Source: an uncultured Pelagibacteraceae bacterium
GTDB taxonomy: Bacteria; Pseudomonadota; Alphaproteobacteria; Pelagibacterales; Pelagibacteraceae
Reading direction: 5' to 3'
DNA length: 64,000 nt
Assembly (NCBI GenBank): GCA_902597335.1
Contig: CACJXK010000005.1
Coordinates: forward strand, 1 to 64,000
In this document: positions 8,430-16,792 of the stretch, in pieces
Position numbering within the stretch: position 1 is the first letter of the stretch
Layout: every line of letters begins with the position of its first letter
The notes under the pieces: generated by a model
The model's database searches: none
Told to the model about the DNA's origin: nothing
The model's input: only the letters and a program-made list of their open reading frames with translations
Made by a program: the position numbers and the translations under genes

Positions 8430-9350
8430 GTGAAGAGTCTTTTAAAATTAGATGGGTTTGAAATTACATATCATGAAAAATCTAATAGGATTATAAATAT
8501 ACAAATTGATGACCAGATTATAGATCGGTTAGTATTCCCATTTAAAAAATTTAATATTACAGCATTAGAGTATAAACCATTTACAAGGTTCACTATCGCA
8601 AAAAGTTTAGATGAAACCACATCTAATAAATTAAGTAATTTTTTAAACGAAATTATTAAAGATAGAGATACTGGTTGTTTTATCATTGGTCCAAAAAATA
8701 ATTCTTCTAAAATAGATCAAACATTTTTAGTTAAATTATCAACTGCAATAACTCACTTAATTGGAAATCCAAATCACGACTCAATGGCTGGAAAATACTA
8801 TGCAAGATTTCACGTTAAACATGAGGACAGTAGCGACTCGTATCTTCGTAAGGCATATGTAAATATGGATTTACATACCGATGGAACATATGTACGTGAA
8901 ACAACCGATTGGATATTAATGTCAAAGCTTGAGGAGGAGAATGTGATTGGTGGTGAGACCGCTTTACTGCATCTTGATGATTGGGAACATTTGTCTGATC
9001 TTTCAGATGATAAAATTGGAAAGCAAAATTTTATTTGGGGATCTCCAAAAAGTAAAAATATTGATTATAAAGTTGAACACCCTGTTTTTTCTAAAGATAG
9101 TGATGGAAAACCTATTATTTCTTACATCGATCAATTTCCTGAGCCAAAAAATATGGATCAAGGACTTTTTTTACAAAGATTATCTGACGCTCTTGAGGGT
9201 AGTAAAAATAAGATAATCACATCTTTACCAGTTGGAAGCGCTGTTGTGGCGAATAATTATTTTTGGCTTCATGGTCGAAAACCTTTTAAAGAAAATAAAA
9301 ATTTATCAAGAGAATTACTAAGAATAAGAGGTTCCTTTTTTAACAATTAA
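8430..9350 (+). CDS. glaH: Glutarate 2-hydroxylase (CsiD/GlaH), Fe(II)/2-oxoglutarate oxygenase
   Basis: This is a 306-residue homologue of E. coli CsiD/GlaH, which hydroxylates glutarate to L-2-hydroxyglutarate using 2-oxoglutarate and O2. Family-specific blocks are TALEYKPFTRFTIAK, AGKYYARF, NMDLHTDGTYV and LLHLDDWEHL. Iron ligands are H149-x-D151 and H281 (WLHGR), with R298 or R300 positioned for 2-oxoglutarate. Glutarate is an intermediate of lysine degradation, which fits the LysE-type exporters and amino-acid transporters around it. The usual partner, L-2-hydroxyglutarate oxidase (LhgO), is not in this window. Confidence 0.9.
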   Translation: MKSLLKLDGFEITYHEKSNRIINIQIDDQIIDRLVFPFKKFNITALEYKPFTRFTIAKSLDETTSNKLSNFLNEIIKDRDTGCFIIGPKNNSSKIDQTFLVKLSTAITHLIGNPNHDSMAGKYYARFHVKHEDSSDSYLRKAYVNMDLHTDGTYVRETTDWILMSKLEEENVIGGETALLHLDDWEHLSDLSDDKIGKQNFIWGSPKSKNIDYKVEHPVFSKDSDGKPIISYIDQFPEPKNMDQGLFLQRLSDALEGSKNKIITSLPVGSAVVANNYFWLHGRKPFKENKNLSRELLRIRGSFFNN

Positions 9351-9367
9351 GTGTAGAAAATATACTT

Positions 9368-10138
9368 ATGAAACTTGGATTTATAGGAACCGGTAAAATA
9401 ACTTCAGCAGTAGTGACGGGTATATGTAAGTCGAAAATTAAATATACCAAAATTATTGTATCTGACAGAAATAAAAAAATTTCGAAACAACTAAAAAAAA
9501 ATTTCAAAAAAATTTATATTGCAAAAAATAATCAAGATATTGTCAATGATTGTAACTGGATTTTTCTTGCTGTAACACCTACTGTTGCTAATCAAATAAT
9601 ACATAAGTTAAAATTTAAAAAAAGTCATGTGATTGTAAGTTTCATATCAACAATGAATCTTCAAAATATTAAGAAGGCAGTAAAAGTAAAAGCAAATATT
9701 TCAAGAGTGATTCCTTTACCGCCTATTTCTCTTAAAAAGGGACCAATTCCTATTTTTCCACCAAACAAGAAAGTTAAGAAGTTTTTTAAAAATCTTGGAA
9801 CAGTGGTTGAAATTAAAAATGAAAAATTATCTAAAAATTTTTGGTCAACATCTGGAATGATGGCACCTTTTTATGAATTATTAAGAACAATGTCTGAATG
9901 GTTAAATGAAAAAGGAATTCAAAAAGACCAAGCTCAGAGATATATAACATCTCTTTTTTTAGCGCTTTCTGAAGATGCTGTGGTTAACTCAAAGAGAGAT
10001 TTAAAAATACTTGTGAAAGACTCTCAAACGCCAAAAGGATTGAATGAGCAAGGTATAAATGAATTAAAAAAAGCAGGCTTCTACAAAGCTACTAATAAAA
10101 CTTTAAATAGTATTCTTAAAAGATTAAATAAAGCATAA
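9368..10138 (+). CDS. Pyrroline-5-carboxylate reductase-like NAD(P)-dependent protein
   Basis: This is a 256-residue protein of the ProC family. It begins with a Rossmann motif MKLGFIGTGKITSAV, has a SDRN cofactor-discrimination segment, and a C-terminal region (GLNEQGINELKKAG) that corresponds to the PGGTT-type end of the ProC dimerisation domain but is diverged. It would normally reduce 1-pyrroline-5-carboxylate to proline. The divergence and the position between glutarate hydroxylase and an ABC transporter suggest it may act on another cyclic imine, for example a lysine-derived one such as piperideine-carboxylate. That substrate idea is inference. Confidence 0.65.
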   Translation: MKLGFIGTGKITSAVVTGICKSKIKYTKIIVSDRNKKISKQLKKNFKKIYIAKNNQDIVNDCNWIFLAVTPTVANQIIHKLKFKKSHVIVSFISTMNLQNIKKAVKVKANISRVIPLPPISLKKGPIPIFPPNKKVKKFFKNLGTVVEIKNEKLSKNFWSTSGMMAPFYELLRTMSEWLNEKGIQKDQAQRYITSLFLALSEDAVVNSKRDLKILVKDSQTPKGLNEQGINELKKAGFYKATNKTLNSILKRLNKA

Positions 10139-10153
10139 CTTTATAAGTAATAA

Positions 10154-10921
10154 ATGTCTAATATTCTACAAATAGATAATTTATCAAAATATTTTGGTGG
10201 CTTGGCTGCTGTATCAAATTGCTCACTAAAAATAAAAGAAGGTTCAATTACAGGAATAATTGGTCCAAATGGATCAGGCAAAACTACTTTATTTAATCTT
10301 ATAGCAGGTAATATTAAGTCATCAGATGGAAAAGTATTATTTGATGAAGAAGATATAACAAATGTTCCATCTCATGAGCTTTTCTCAAAAGGTTTACTTA
10401 GAACTTTTCAAATAGCTCATGAATTCTCAAATATGACAGTTCTTGAAAATCTAATGATGGTACCTGGTAATCAGTCTGGTGAAATTTTATTAAATGCGCT
10501 TTTAAAACCAAATTTAATTAAAAAAGAAGAGGATATAATAAGAGCAAAAGCATACGAAGTAACTGAGTTTTTAAATCTTAAACATCTAGCAAATGAACGT
10601 GCTGGTAACTTATCTGGAGGTCAAAAAAAGTTATTAGAACTAGGAAGAACCATGATGGTTGATGCAAAACTTGTATTATTGGATGAAGTAGGTGCAGGAG
10701 TAAATAGAACATTATTAAAAGAATTAGGCACAGCAATTTTAAGACTCAATAAAGAAAAAAACTATACTTTTTGTATGATTGAACATGATATGGATTTTAT
10801 AAGCAGAATGTGTGATCCAGTTATTGTAATGTCAGAAGGCTCTGTTCTTTTTGAGGGAACTTCAGATGAAGTTAAGAAAAACGAAAAAGTTATAGATAGT
10901 TATTTAGGTAGAAAGAAGTGA
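10154..10921 (+). CDS. livG: LivG-type ABC ATPase (second Liv cluster)
   Basis: This 255-residue ATPase has Walker A GPNGSGKTT (residues 37-45), Q-loop RTFQIAHEFSNMTV, signature LSGGQKKLLELGRTM and the switch His in MIEHDMDF. The Walker B region reads LVLLDEVGAGV, with Val instead of the usual Pro after the catalytic Glu. It is the first gene of a complete, uninterrupted livGFHM set (10154-14008) in which genes abut or overlap. It is a paralogue of the frameshifted livG at 5376. Confidence 0.92.
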   Translation: MSNILQIDNLSKYFGGLAAVSNCSLKIKEGSITGIIGPNGSGKTTLFNLIAGNIKSSDGKVLFDEEDITNVPSHELFSKGLLRTFQIAHEFSNMTVLENLMMVPGNQSGEILLNALLKPNLIKKEEDIIRAKAYEVTEFLNLKHLANERAGNLSGGQKKLLELGRTMMVDAKLVLLDEVGAGVNRTLLKELGTAILRLNKEKNYTFCMIEHDMDFISRMCDPVIVMSEGSVLFEGTSDEVKKNEKVIDSYLGRKK

Positions 10922-11629
10922 ATGGCATTTTTTGAAGGAAATAAAATGACAGGAGGATACGGCGATGGTCCTGATATAATTAGCTCATGTTCTATAAATG
11001 TTAATAGGGGAGAGATAGTTGCTATTCTCGGACCAAATGGAGCTGGCAAATCCACAGCAATGAAGGCAATGCTTGGATTATTAAATTTAAAATCAGGTAA
11101 TATTTCAATTGATGGAGAAGATATTTCTAAACTATCTCCTCAAGATAGAGTTAAAAAGGGAATATCATTTGTACCACAAACTAGAAATGTTTTCGCAGAG
11201 CTTACTGTTAAAGAAAATTTAGAAGTTGGTGCTTTTTTAAGAAAAGATAATGTAAACAATGTTATCGAGGAAATATATGATCTATTTCCAATCCTAAGAG
11301 AAAAAAAAGATCAAGTTGTTGGACAATTATCAGGTGGACAAAGACAACAAGTAGCTTTGGGAAGAGCTTTAATGATAAAACCATCTGTTCTTATGTTAGA
11401 TGAACCTACAGCAGGTGTTTCCCCAATAGTAATGGACGAATTGTTTGAACATATTATTAGAGTTAAAAATACAAAAGTAGCAATCATCATGGTCGAGCAA
11501 AATGCAAAACAGGCTTTAAGCATTTCTGATCGAGGATATGTTCTTGTAACTGGAGAAAATAAATTTGAGGGGTCTGGTAAGGAATTATTAAATGATCCAG
11601 AAGTCAGGAGATCTTTCTTAGGAGCTTAG
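10922..11629 (+). CDS. livF: LivF-type ABC ATPase (second Liv cluster)
   Basis: This 235-residue ATPase has Walker A GPNGAGKST (37-45), signature LSGGQRQQVALGRAL, Walker B VLMLDEPTAGV and the LivF-type MVEQNAKQALSISD segment. The ATG starts right after the livG stop (no spacer) and livH follows after 1 bp. It should pair with the preceding LivG to power the LivH/LivM channel encoded next. Confidence 0.92.
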   Translation: MAFFEGNKMTGGYGDGPDIISSCSINVNRGEIVAILGPNGAGKSTAMKAMLGLLNLKSGNISIDGEDISKLSPQDRVKKGISFVPQTRNVFAELTVKENLEVGAFLRKDNVNNVIEEIYDLFPILREKKDQVVGQLSGGQRQQVALGRALMIKPSVLMLDEPTAGVSPIVMDELFEHIIRVKNTKVAIIMVEQNAKQALSISDRGYVLVTGENKFEGSGKELLNDPEVRRSFLGA

Positions 11630-11630
11630 T

Positions 11631-12641
11631 ATGGATTTAATTAATGCAGTAGTAGTTTTATTGAATTATACAATTATTCCAGCCTTGACATATGGTTCTC
11701 AATTAGCTCTTGGAGCAATATTTGTAACATTAATATACGGTATTTTAAGATTTGCTAACTTTGCAACTGGGGACATGATGTCATTTGGTACAATGTTTGC
11801 TGTACTTTTGACTTATTACTTCCAATCTATCGGAATTAATTTTGGTTTTCTGCCTACGGCTTTGCTCACTATTCCTTTTGCAATTTTTATGATGATTTTA
11901 TACATGCTGATAATTGATCAAACAGTATTCAAATATTACAGAATTAAGAAAAGTCCGCCAGTTATGCTTGCAATGGTCAGTGTTGGTGTAATGTTTGTAA
12001 CACAAGCGATAATAAGAATTATAATTGGACCTACTGATCGTAGATTCTTAGATGGTGAAAAATTTATTTTAAAAGCAACGGAATTTAAAGAAATGACAGG
12101 TCTTGCTGAAGGTTTAACAATTAAATCTACACAAATGATAACAATAGTAGTTACTATAATTGTTGTTGCTATTATGTTTTGGTTTCTAAATAAAACTAAA
12201 ACTGGAACTAGCATGAGGGCTTACTCAGATAATGAGGATTTAGCTCTCCTCTCTGGAATAGATCCAAAAAAAGTGGTTTTAATTACTTGGATTATAGCTG
12301 GAATATTAGCAACAATTGGCGGGATTCTTTATGGTTTGGATAAAAGTTATAGACCATTCGTATATTTCAATAACATGTTGCCCATTTTTGCAGCTGCGAT
12401 AGTAGGGGGAATAGGAAATCCATATGGAGCATTCTTTGGCGGTTATGTTATCGCGTTTGCTGAAATATTTTTGACTTATGCATATAAAAGATTTTTAGTT
12501 TATATTTTGCCAGAGTCTTTAGAACCAAATTCATTGATGCAATTATTATCAACCGATTATAAGTTTGCGATCTCATTTTCGATACTAGTCATTGTTTTAA
12601 TATTTAGACCATCAGGCATATTTGAAGGAAAACGTATATGA
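11631..12641 (+). CDS. livH: LivH-type ABC permease (second Liv cluster)
   Basis: This is a 336-residue inner-membrane permease. The hallmarks are ALGAIFVTLIYGILRFANFA with the following GDMMSFG, the ATPase-contact loop GTSMRAYSDNEDLALLSGI, and the C-terminal IVGGIGNPYGAFFGGY. It overlaps livM by 4 bp. Compared with the first LivH (297 residues) it has a longer loop near residues 125-160 and a longer C-terminal region. The two systems therefore probably differ in substrate. Confidence 0.9.
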   Translation: MDLINAVVVLLNYTIIPALTYGSQLALGAIFVTLIYGILRFANFATGDMMSFGTMFAVLLTYYFQSIGINFGFLPTALLTIPFAIFMMILYMLIIDQTVFKYYRIKKSPPVMLAMVSVGVMFVTQAIIRIIIGPTDRRFLDGEKFILKATEFKEMTGLAEGLTIKSTQMITIVVTIIVVAIMFWFLNKTKTGTSMRAYSDNEDLALLSGIDPKKVVLITWIIAGILATIGGILYGLDKSYRPFVYFNNMLPIFAAAIVGGIGNPYGAFFGGYVIAFAEIFLTYAYKRFLVYILPESLEPNSLMQLLSTDYKFAISFSILVIVLIFRPSGIFEGKRI

Positions 12642-14008
12642 GGAATTATTTAAACATAATTATAGCGTATTCGATAATGCTACTTTTAATTATTTTAGTT
12701 GGCATCTTTCAGTCTTGGTCTATCGCATTAACAATATTTAATTATTGTATGATTTCTGCAGTAATGACACTGGGAGCAAATATTCAATGGGGTTATGCTG
12801 GCTTAATAAACTTTGGGATCATGGGTTATACAGCATTAGGTGGTTTGGCAGTTGTATTAGTATCTGTTGCACCTGTACCTGAAGCTTGGAGTGAGGGTGG
12901 AGTTAATATGATGACTTGCCTAGGAATAATTATATTAATGATTTTTTCTACAAGGTATATTTTAAAAAATATTCAAAAATCTAATAGAAGAAACTACTTA
13001 GTAGCTGGAATAATCATTGTTGGATTAATTCTAATAAAAATAATTGCTGGACCTGCAATTGAACAAATAGAAGCTGTTGATCCTGCGAAGACAGGGTTTC
13101 TTGGAGGACTTGGGTTACCAGTTTTATTCTCATGGATAGTTGGAGGACTTTTTGCTGCTGGTCTAGCATTTATTGTAGGGAAAGTTGCTTTAGGACTAAG
13201 AGCAGATTATTTAGCTATTGCAACGTTATTGATAGCTGAAATTGTTGTTTCCATTATTAAACATGAAGATTGGTTAGCAAGAGGGGTTAAAAATGTTATT
13301 GGTTTAAAAAGACCAGCTCCTTATGAAATTGACCTACAAACTTCTCCTTGGTTTATAAATTTAGTAGAAAAATTTCACTCAGCAAAATTAGATCTTGCAA
13401 ATTCATTGTCGGAGAGACAGGATATTTTAAATCAGTTAGTGATTGATGCATCATCTGTTTATGTAAAACTATGTTTTGCAGGTATGTTTTTAGTTGTAGT
13501 TATAATTTTATTAATAATTACACAAAAGGCTCTTTACTCCCCTTGGGGTAGAATGATGAGAGCAATAAGAGATAATGAAGAAGCTGCAAGCGCAATGGGT
13601 AAGAATGTAGTTAAACAACATTTATTCATATTTATTTTAGGTTCAGCAATTGTGGGTATTGCTGGAGCTATGATGGTAACTAATGATGGACTGTTTACCC
13701 CAGGAAGTTATAGACCAATGAGATATACATTTGTAATTTGGGTCATGGTAATTGTTGGTGGTACAGGAAACAATTTTGGAGCAATTCTTGGAGGATTTGT
13801 TGTATGGTTCTTGTGGGTAGAGGCAGCACCTATTGCTTTATTTTTCATAAATTTATTTACAGCTCACTTACCTGAAACGAATGAAATTAAAATTCATTTA
13901 ATTAATAGTGCTCCATATTTTAGATTTTTGCTCGTTGGTATTGGACTTCTTCTGATAATGAGATTTAGACCTCAAGGAATAATTCCAGAAAAAATTATAA
14001 AACAATAA
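12638..14008 (+). CDS. livM: LivM-type ABC permease with long insertions
   Basis: At 456 residues this LivM is about 100 longer than usual. The extra length lies in a membrane-associated stretch around residues 90-150 and a hydrophilic loop around residues 215-275 rich in charged residues. Normal LivM motifs are present: IQWGYAGLINFGIMGY, GLRADYLAIATL, the ATPase-contact loop MRAIRDNEEAASAMGKN and the C-terminal RFRPQGIIPE. The long form is known in some HAAT-family clusters of alphaproteobacteria. It is the last transporter gene before an ArgO-like exporter, with 6 bp between. Confidence 0.88.
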   Translation: MRNYLNIIIAYSIMLLLIILVGIFQSWSIALTIFNYCMISAVMTLGANIQWGYAGLINFGIMGYTALGGLAVVLVSVAPVPEAWSEGGVNMMTCLGIIILMIFSTRYILKNIQKSNRRNYLVAGIIIVGLILIKIIAGPAIEQIEAVDPAKTGFLGGLGLPVLFSWIVGGLFAAGLAFIVGKVALGLRADYLAIATLLIAEIVVSIIKHEDWLARGVKNVIGLKRPAPYEIDLQTSPWFINLVEKFHSAKLDLANSLSERQDILNQLVIDASSVYVKLCFAGMFLVVVIILLIITQKALYSPWGRMMRAIRDNEEAASAMGKNVVKQHLFIFILGSAIVGIAGAMMVTNDGLFTPGSYRPMRYTFVIWVMVIVGGTGNNFGAILGGFVVWFLWVEAAPIALFFINLFTAHLPETNEIKIHLINSAPYFRFLLVGIGLLLIMRFRPQGIIPEKIIKQ

Positions 14009-14014
14009 TTTACG

Positions 14015-14623
14015 ATGAGTTACTTCATTTTAGGGTTCTTTACAGGACTGAGTTTAATATTAGCTATTGGGGCTCAAAATATATTTGTAATTGAGCAAGG
14101 TTTAAAAAAACAATTTGTTTTTATTGTATGTGCAATTTGCACATTATCAGATTTCCTTCTTATATTTTTAGGAATATTCTTATTCCATTATTTTGAGAGT
14201 TTTTTTTCACCTTTAGTTGAACTTATTCTAAATCTTCTTTTATTTTTATTTTTAATTCATTTTATTTGGAAAAAACTGAAAAATATAAATATCAATTTTG
14301 AAATAAATCGCAAAAATGAAACAGCAAGTCTAAGTTCTGTAATATTTAAAACACTAGGTTTTACTTATTTAAATCCGCATGTCTATTCCGATACTGTATT
14401 TTTTCTAGGAAACTTTTCGAAAAGTTTTTTAATTAATCAAAAAATATTATTTGGATTTGGTGCAACTCTTTCATCAATAATATTTTTTTTTACATTGGGA
14501 TATTTGTCTAAGTTTTTATCTGATTATTTAAACAACAACAGAGTTTGGAAAATTATTAATTTTTCGATAATTCTATTTATGTCGTCTCTTAGTATTTACG
14601 TGTTGAACAATATTTTAGGATAA
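14015..14623 (+). CDS. LysE/ArgO family basic amino-acid exporter
   Basis: This 202-residue membrane protein has about six hydrophobic helices. The segment AIGAQNIFVIEQGLKKQFV near the N-terminus is the signature of the true LysE/ArgO branch, which exports lysine and arginine, and YLNPHVYSDTVFFLG matches the family's second conserved block. It follows livM by 6 bp, so an importer and an exporter appear to share a transcript. Together with glutarate hydroxylase upstream this suggests lysine handling as a theme of the locus (inference). Confidence 0.85.
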   Translation: MSYFILGFFTGLSLILAIGAQNIFVIEQGLKKQFVFIVCAICTLSDFLLIFLGIFLFHYFESFFSPLVELILNLLLFLFLIHFIWKKLKNININFEINRKNETASLSSVIFKTLGFTYLNPHVYSDTVFFLGNFSKSFLINQKILFGFGATLSSIIFFFTLGYLSKFLSDYLNNNRVWKIINFSIILFMSSLSIYVLNNILG

Positions 14624-14626
14624 AAA

Positions 14627-14656
14627 AAACTCCAGCGATTTTCACCGCTGGAGTTT
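14627..14656. terminator. Shared intrinsic terminator between convergent genes
   Basis: An 11-bp perfect stem, AAACTCCAGCG (14627-14637) and CGCTGGAGTTT (14646-14656), has an 8-base loop. On the minus strand it is followed by a longer T run, so it is strongest for the binding-protein gene ending at 14669. The plus-strand tail TTTAATAATT is weaker. Confidence 0.9.
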
Positions 14657-14668
14657 AATAATTAAGTA

Positions 14669-15859
14669 TTATCTTTGTTTTTTGTCTTTAAACTTACCAC
14701 CCTTAATTTCTTTTTCAATAAAGGCACCAGATGCTTCTCCAACATCTGTAAGTTCTACACTTGAAGCTCCTTCATAATTTACAGCTTTCCCACTAGCTAA
14801 TAAATCTAAAGCTTTTTTCAATTCACCAGGATAAATTTTTTCTCCTGGAGCATTCGCAACAGACATTACATTTGCTTGAACAGTTCCTCTGTCAGCTTTT
14901 CCGCCAGCTTGCATAGCCAATACTATCAAAGCTGCAGCATCGTAAGATTCTGAAGTGTAAGGACCTGAAGAGTCAATACCTGCAGCACCAGCAACATCTT
15001 TGAATATTGTTGCGCCTTTACCCATTGATCCTGGAAGTGATCCAAAAGATTTATTTAAATCATTCCCAAATCTGTCTGTCAAAGAGTCACCGATCATACC
15101 ATCAGATAATACAAATACATCAAATGCACCTGAGTCTAATGAGCCATCGATGATACTTCCTCCAGCTTGATCTAGGTAACCTAAAACAGCTAAAGCATCT
15201 CCACCTGCAGCTGCCAGAGTAGCAACTTCTGCACCGTAGTCTCCTTTACCTTCTTCGTGAGCTGTTACAACAGTTACGTTTATACCGTGAGCTTTAACAG
15301 CTGCAACATATACATCTGCTAAACCTTTTCCATAATCATTATTTGTATGTGTAACTGCAATACTTTTAACTTTTCTATCTTTAGTAATATCTGCTAATAC
15401 TTGACCACCTCTTGCATCAGATGGAGCAGTTCTAAAGAAATAACCGTTGTCTTTAAGATCAGTCAATCCTGGAGATGTAGCTGATGGCGAAATCATAACG
15501 ACACCATTTGGTACAGCAACATTTGTTGCAATTGCTCCAGTTACTCCAGAACAGTCAGCTCCCATAATTGCAACTACACCGCCAGATATTAAACCTTCGG
15601 CAGCAGCTGTTGCAGCAGCTGAGTCAACACAAGTTGAGTCTGCTCTCTCAACAGAAATTTTTTTACCACCTAGCAATGAACCTGAGTCTGAAGCTTCTTT
15701 AAATGCAAGCTCTGCAGAAGCTGCCATAGCTGGGGTTAGGGACTCAATAGGACCTGTAAATCCTAAAATAATTCCCATTTTAATGCCATGTCCATCTGAA
15801 TATGCTTTTGAGGTAAAGCAAGATACAATGACAAACATCGCTAATACTAGTTTTTTCAT
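14669..15859 (-). CDS. Branched-chain amino-acid-type ABC substrate-binding protein
   Basis: This is a 396-residue periplasmic binding protein (Peripla_BP_6 fold) with a signal peptide ending around residues 19-21 (SKAYS). The mature start IKMGIILGFTGPIESLTP and the blocks GVVAIMGADCSGVTGAI and DARGGQVLADI fit this class. The livGFHM set at 10154-14008 lacks a binding protein, so this convergent gene is the natural partner (inference). The protein is richer in Ala/Gly and more GC-rich than its neighbours, as often seen for highly expressed binding proteins in AT-rich genomes. Confidence 0.9.
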   Translation of the reverse strand: MKKLVLAMFVIVSCFTSKAYSDGHGIKMGIILGFTGPIESLTPAMAASAELAFKEASDSGSLLGGKKISVERADSTCVDSAAATAAAEGLISGGVVAIMGADCSGVTGAIATNVAVPNGVVMISPSATSPGLTDLKDNGYFFRTAPSDARGGQVLADITKDRKVKSIAVTHTNNDYGKGLADVYVAAVKAHGINVTVVTAHEEGKGDYGAEVATLAAAGGDALAVLGYLDQAGGSIIDGSLDSGAFDVFVLSDGMIGDSLTDRFGNDLNKSFGSLPGSMGKGATIFKDVAGAAGIDSSGPYTSESYDAAALIVLAMQAGGKADRGTVQANVMSVANAPGEKIYPGELKKALDLLASGKAVNYEGASSVELTDVGEASGAFIEKEIKGGKFKDKKQR

Positions 15860-15900
15860 ATATTCCCTCTAATTGTTAACAATTTATAAAGTTAAATTAA

Positions 15901-15929
15901 ATCCTATTAGTTATAATTTTCAATGACAA
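15901..15929 (-). promoter_or_regulatory. Weak promoter candidate for the binding-protein gene
   Basis: Read on the minus strand, TTGTCA (15924-15929) and TAGGAT (15901-15906) are 17 bp apart, about 40 bp before the start codon at 15859. The -10 box matches only 4 of 6 positions. The short gap (72 bp) between the upstream DMT gene and this gene makes a promoter here plausible but not certain. Confidence 0.35.
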
Positions 15930-15931
15930 AA

Positions 15932-16789
15932 TTATCTCATTTTTTGTGCAAAAAACACAGAGGTAATTACAATTAATCCCCCAGTAACAGTAACTAAAGA
16001 TGGAACTTCACCGAAAATGAAAAAAGTAAGAATTAACCCAAAAACTGGGAACAAAGCGTAGAAAGGAAGCACCATATCAATTGGATAAAATTTATACAAA
16101 TAAAACATCATTAAATGACCTAATAAAGAGATTATAGCTCCTGCATATAAAACTGTAAGCCAACTTCCAATACTAATATTTTTAATAGTTTGAATAGAAG
16201 TTCCTTCAAACAATACTGATAGTGTAAATAAAATTACAAAGCCAACTAAACTCATAAATGTATTTGTAAATTTTACATCTAAATTTTTAAGATACCTGGA
16301 GAAAACTTGCGATAAACCATAAAAAAACGCCATACAACAAATTAGGAGAGATCCTGTTAATTCCTCAACAACTTTTGGATCAAAAGCAAGTATCACAATA
16401 CCAAAAAAAGATGTCATGATAAGTAACCACTTTTTATAACTTATCTTTTCACTCAAAAATATTGAACTTAATATTATGCCAAAAGGAATAGAAAGCTGAG
16501 CTCCTATTGTTATAGGTGCTAGAATGCTTGAAGCGTTTATGGACAAATATAAAAACATATTAACCATAACGCCAAAACAAATTGAAAACCCAATCAAAGG
16601 AATAATATATTTTCTTTCAATTGTTTGAAATTTAAAAAATGGTATTAAACATAAAAACACAATTAACATTCTTAAACCACCAAAAAGAATTGGAGGTATT
16701 GTATCGTTTAATCCTAATTTACCTGTTGGATATGCACTTCCAAGTAGGAAGACTACGAATAAAATAAGTAATGTATGTTTTGTTGACAA
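15932..16789 (-). CDS. EamA/DMT family transporter
   Basis: This is a 285-residue, ten-helix drug/metabolite transporter with the two-fold EamA repeat. The N-terminal LLILFVVFLLGSAYPTGKLG and the internal FFYGLSQVFSRYLK mark the first and second repeats. It lies 3 bp downstream of the aldehyde dehydrogenase and is the last gene of the catabolic run that starts at 22493. DMT proteins export or take up metabolites of many kinds; its association with the operon suggests a pathway intermediate or product as substrate (inference). Confidence 0.82.
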   Translation of the reverse strand: MSTKHTLLILFVVFLLGSAYPTGKLGLNDTIPPILFGGLRMLIVFLCLIPFFKFQTIERKYIIPLIGFSICFGVMVNMFLYLSINASSILAPITIGAQLSIPFGIILSSIFLSEKISYKKWLLIMTSFFGIVILAFDPKVVEELTGSLLICCMAFFYGLSQVFSRYLKNLDVKFTNTFMSLVGFVILFTLSVLFEGTSIQTIKNISIGSWLTVLYAGAIISLLGHLMMFYLYKFYPIDMVLPFYALFPVFGLILTFFIFGEVPSLVTVTGGLIVITSVFFAQKMR

Positions 16790-16792
16790 TTA

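Noticed and set aside
10154..10921. Val in place of Pro in the LivG Walker B as an inactivating change
   Set aside because: The catalytic Glu is kept and the Pro-to-Val change is outside the chemistry; it is more likely a subfamily trait.
15447..15872. 141-codon open frame opposite the binding-protein gene
   Set aside because: It is antisense to a protein with a signal peptide and clear family motifs. Its composition (Ala/Ser/Pro-rich) is what a complementary frame of an Ala/Gly-rich gene gives.
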